8,628 nucleotides of DNA from Promethearchaeota archaeon (GTDB lineage: Archaea; Asgardarchaeota; Lokiarchaeia; Sigynarchaeales; SOKP01). Shown here one piece after another: positions 6,865-8,628 of the stretch (position 1 is the first letter of the stretch; every line of letters starts with the position of its first letter). A program made the translations under genes and the position numbers. The notes below the pieces were generated by a model. It searched no databases and was not told the origin of the DNA. It saw nothing but the letters and a program-made list of their open reading frames with translations. The DNA lies in contig JAGXOB010000027.1 in NCBI GenBank assembly GCA_019894735.1, forward strand, positions 16,290-24,917, given 5' to 3'.

Positions 6865-6885
6865 TCGTTTAAAATTTTTCTTTTA
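6865..6885 (-). promoter_or_regulatory. Weak promoter candidate for the CoA-transferase/GNAT gene
   Basis: Read on the minus strand, an A-rich BRE-like stretch (AAAGAAAAA) is followed by TTTTAAA, about 38 bp before the ATG at 6835. This would give a leader of around 12 nt. The 156-nt gap from the preceding gene (6836-6991) leaves room for a separate promoter, but the AT-rich sequence offers several similar boxes. Confidence 0.25.
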
Positions 6886-6988
6886 TTATCAAAAATAGTT
6901 AGGTCCTATATCTTTAATATTTTTACCTTAAAAATTTATAATATTTGAAACTATTGAGAAAAAGGTATTTTAGTATTTTATTATCACG

Positions 6989-7022
6989 GAATTACCTAAA
7001 TTTATGAAAAATTAGGTAAATC
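6989..7022. repeat. Inverted repeat over the stop codon of the zinc-ribbon membrane gene
   Basis: TTACCTAA (6992-6999) and TTAGGTAA (7012-7019) are exact reverse complements. After one mismatch, three more inner pairs close a 4-nt loop, and two outer pairs extend the stem at 6989-6990/7021-7022. The left arm includes the stop codon. No T run follows directly on the minus strand (the nearest is at about 6960), so a hairpin terminator is uncertain. Confidence 0.4.
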
Positions 7023-7294
7023 AATCCCGGACCAATAATGACACAAACCGTCAATGGAGGAATTAAATATAAAAAATTATCCTCAAAACCTCCGAATAAG
7101 GAAGCTACAATAAAAAGAACTGGGAATAATGCCACAATAAACACTAATCCTCCCAAAATTAGCGCCATCATAATAAGAAATGATTTATAACTATCCGCTC
7201 TACATTCAATCATGATGCAATTAGGGCAAATTCCTAGCTTTTCCTCAAATTCTCCTTCAGCGAGTTCTTGATCGCATATTTCGCAATTAGCCAT
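6992..7294 (-). CDS. Small zinc-ribbon protein with two transmembrane helices, unknown function
   Basis: I do not recognise a named family. The 100-residue protein starts with a four-Cys zinc ribbon: C4-x2-C7, then C23-x2-C26 (GICPNC), with a further C31. A long hydrophobic stretch at about 39-67 and a second at about 74-96 form two predicted membrane helices, and the tail is short and basic (HKFR). The ribbon is probably cytosolic and may bind a partner or nucleic acid; that is inference. The start is chosen at 7294 because a GGGTG purine motif (complement of 7303-7307) sits 8 nt upstream and the zinc ribbon follows at once. An in-frame ATG at 7309 would add five residues, and the frame continues to a TTG at 7387, which would add a poorly supported hydrophobic leader. 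It is the first gene of the minus-strand run and diverges from acs; 156 nt separate it from the next gene. Confidence 0.75.
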   Translation of the reverse strand: MANCEICDQELAEGEFEEKLGICPNCIMIECRADSYKSFLIMMALILGGLVFIVALFPVLFIVASLFGGFEDNFLYLIPPLTVCVIIGPGLIYLIFHKFR

Positions 7295-7527
7295 TTTCTT
7301 TACACCCATTATAAAATTAAATAAAAAGATTATACAATAATTAATATTCTTTTCTATTGAAAACAAATCTTTTCTATATATTAGCAAATGAAATTAATCT
7401 CTATAACTCATAAATAAACTCCTAATAGGGGTTCTGAAAAAAACCTACTTCTCCCTTTTCTTAATAAATTAAAGATAAAATGTTTAAATTTAATTCGATA
7501 TATTTACTCCATGACTTAAAACAGTCC

Positions 7528-7550
7528 ATTTAAATCCATAAAATTTAAAT
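7528..7550. repeat. Paired ATTTAAAT palindromes upstream of acs
   Basis: Two identical 8-bp palindromes start 15 bp apart, about 100 bp upstream of the acs start codon. The arrangement resembles the ATTTAA pairs, offset by 16 bp, in the 22-bp repeats upstream of TFB and the GTPase. A regulator-binding site is possible; low-complexity coincidence is the alternative. Confidence 0.35.
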
Positions 7551-7604
7551 GCGATAAGATAGAAAAGAAATCTTTAAAATATGTAAAGAATTTTTAGAAT
7601 CAAG

Positions 7605-7622
7605 ATATTAAAATAATATAAA
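7605..7622 (+). promoter_or_regulatory. Candidate archaeal promoter (TATA) for acs
   Basis: The box TAATATAAA at 7614-7622 is preceded by an A-rich stretch and centred about 34 bp before the ATG at 7652. With usual archaeal spacing the leader would be about 5-10 nt, and no Shine-Dalgarno is visible. The arrangement mirrors that of the GTPase gene. Confidence 0.5.
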
Positions 7623-7651
7623 CGATTAGAAATTCAAATTAGTGAAATATT

Positions 7652-8628
7652 ATGTCAGAAAAAGACAAAAAAATGGAAAGCGTATTAACTGAAACTCGGA
7701 TATTCGATCCCATGGTTGTTAGTCCAGACTACGCTAAGACAGGAATGTCAATGGATGAATATAAAAAGCTATACAAACAATCTATTGAGGACATGGAAGG
7801 ATTTTGGGGTGAACAAGCTAAATCGCTCGATTGGGTTAAACCTTACGATAAAGTATGGGAAAAAACCGATATGTTCCCTGGGAAGTGGTTTGTCGGTGGA
7901 AAACTCAATGTTGCTTACAATTGTATTGATAGGCACGTAAAGGCGGGAAATGGGGATCGCACGGCTATTATATGGGAAGCAGATGAACCCGGTCAAGTGA
8001 GAACATTTACTTACAACGAACTTTTAAAAGAAGTGAGTATGGTGGCTAACGCTATGAGAAGTAAAGGTCTTAAAAAAGGTGATCGTGTTACAATTTGGTT
8101 ACCTATGATTCCTGAACTAGCCATAGTTATGTTAGCTTGCGCTCGAATTGGTGTTATCCACTCAATCGTCTTCGGCGGTTTTTCAAAAGAAGCTGTGAAA
8201 GACAGAATAGAAGATTCAGATTCACGTCTATTATTTACAAGCGACGAAACCTTAAGAGGGGGCAAAACTTATCCTAAAATGGCTGATGTCCTTCAAATAA
8301 TAGATAAGGTGCCAACGATTGAACATGTAATAGTTGTTAAGCGATCGGGTAACGAAGTCCCTCACACGGATAAGGATATTTGGTATCACGATTTTATCGA
8401 TGGGGTGAGTGAAGAATGCGAACCCGAACAAATGGATTCGGAAGATACGTTATTTATTCTCTATACAAGCGGAACCACTGGAAAACCTAAAGGTGTTAAC
8501 CATACAACAGCAGGTTACATCCTTTACACATCATTCACTCATAGAGTCGTATTCAATTACAAAGAAGGCGAAGTTTGGTATTGTACCGCAGATATAGGAT
8601 GGATTACTGGACATAGTTATATTATTTA
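7652..8628 (+). CDS. acs: Acetyl-CoA synthetase, AMP-forming (3'-partial)
   Basis: Acs activates acetate with ATP to acetyl-AMP and then forms acetyl-CoA in the cytosol. The reading frame is open and uninterrupted for 325 codons to the window edge, about half of the usual 650 or so residues. It contains the N-terminal Acs signature (WFVGGKLNVAYNCIDRH), the VFGGFSKEAVKDRI block, the adenylate-forming P-loop-like motif YTSGTTGKPKG at 271-281, and WYCTADIGWITGHSY at 309-323. The GW(V/I)TGHSY motif carries the Trp (W317) associated in this family with a small acetyl pocket, supporting acetate over longer acids. The C-terminal domain with the catalytic and acetylation-site Lys lies outside the window. 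ATG at 7652 is chosen because a TATA box sits about 34 bp upstream; an in-frame ATG at 7673 is the alternative. Nearby on the opposite strand is the CoA-transferase/GNAT fusion, which acts on the same metabolite. Confidence 0.95.
   Translation, partial: MSEKDKKMESVLTETRIFDPMVVSPDYAKTGMSMDEYKKLYKQSIEDMEGFWGEQAKSLDWVKPYDKVWEKTDMFPGKWFVGGKLNVAYNCIDRHVKAGNGDRTAIIWEADEPGQVRTFTYNELLKEVSMVANAMRSKGLKKGDRVTIWLPMIPELAIVMLACARIGVIHSIVFGGFSKEAVKDRIEDSDSRLLFTSDETLRGGKTYPKMADVLQIIDKVPTIEHVIVVKRSGNEVPHTDKDIWYHDFIDGVSEECEPEQMDSEDTLFILYTSGTTGKPKGVNHTTAGYILYTSFTHRVVFNYKEGEVWYCTADIGWITGHSYII

Larger units (their letters stand above)
7295..7651. other. AT-rich divergent intergenic region between the zinc-ribbon gene and acs
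   Basis: No gene is supported in these 357 bases. For the minus strand, a TATA-like TGTATAAT (around 7330-7337) lies about 25 bp before 7309 and would give the zinc-ribbon gene a short leader containing its GGGTG motif. For the plus strand, the acs promoter lies at the right end. Between them are a 9-bp palindrome CCTAATAGG (7421-7429), a pair of ATTTAAAT palindromes at 7528-7535 and 7543-7550, and AAAGAAATCTTT at about 7564-7575. No RNA gene or riboswitch-like fold is evident. Confidence 0.5.

Noticed and set aside
7295..7387. Extended N-terminus for the zinc-ribbon protein from a TTG at 7387
   Set aside because: The extra residues are AT-driven and hydrophobic with no motif, and a GGGTG motif sits properly before the ATG at 7294.
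7716..8597. Several short open frames on both strands at the right end
   Set aside because: They lie inside the acs coding frame, which shows clear family motifs throughout; the others have no recognisable sequence and are shadows.
1..8628. Signs of mobile DNA or recent transfer
   Set aside because: No transposase, integrase, tRNA-end attachment site or terminal repeats were seen, and base composition looks even across the genes.

Overview
The window looks like part of an Asgard archaeal chromosome, probably Lokiarchaeia-like. The DNA is strongly AT-rich. It encodes an archaeal/eukaryotic-type transcription factor B and a Ras-superfamily GTPase with an Arf-type P-loop and Rag-like G4/G5 motifs. 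Two genes have a TATA-like box only about 30 bp before the ATG, as in archaeal leaderless transcription. The lineage call is inference from gene content and composition, not from a marker phylogeny.

Layout, left to right. (1) A plus-strand gene, open at the left edge, encodes an all-helical protein with an internal duplication; it ends 7 nt before the convergent TFB gene. (2) TFB (minus) and the multidomain GTPase (plus) diverge from a 230-bp AT-rich region that carries a 22-bp direct repeat. (3) The GTPase gene ends 7 nt before a run of minus-strand genes. In transcription order these are: a small zinc-ribbon two-helix membrane protein (6992-7294), an acetyl-CoA hydrolase/CoA-transferase fused to a GNAT acetyltransferase domain (4937-6835), a PHP-family metal-dependent phosphoesterase (4093-4887) and a PAP2 membrane phosphatase (3359-4078). 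Gaps of 49 and 14 nt suggest the last three could be cotranscribed. (4) On the plus strand, AMP-forming acetyl-CoA synthetase starts at 7652 and runs off the right edge, so only its first 325 codons are present.

How the genes may work together. The CoA-transferase/GNAT fusion and Acs both act on acetyl-CoA/acetate and lie within 1 kb of each other, which suggests an acetate/acyl-CoA module. The GNAT domain could be a regulator by analogy with bacterial Pat, a GNAT fused to an acyl-CoA synthetase-like domain that acetylates Acs; this is a hypothesis. The PHP and PAP2 proteins are both phosphate-ester hydrolases, one soluble and one in the membrane. TFB is general transcription machinery, and the GTPase is likely a regulatory switch whose partners cannot be read from this window.

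No rRNA, tRNA, CRISPR array, insertion sequence or integrase was seen. The best leads are the fusion enzyme next to acs with unusual residues at the expected catalytic glutamate positions, the hybrid Arf/Rag-like GTPase with helical extensions on both sides, and the repeated ATTTAA-type paired elements upstream of TFB/GTPase and of acs.
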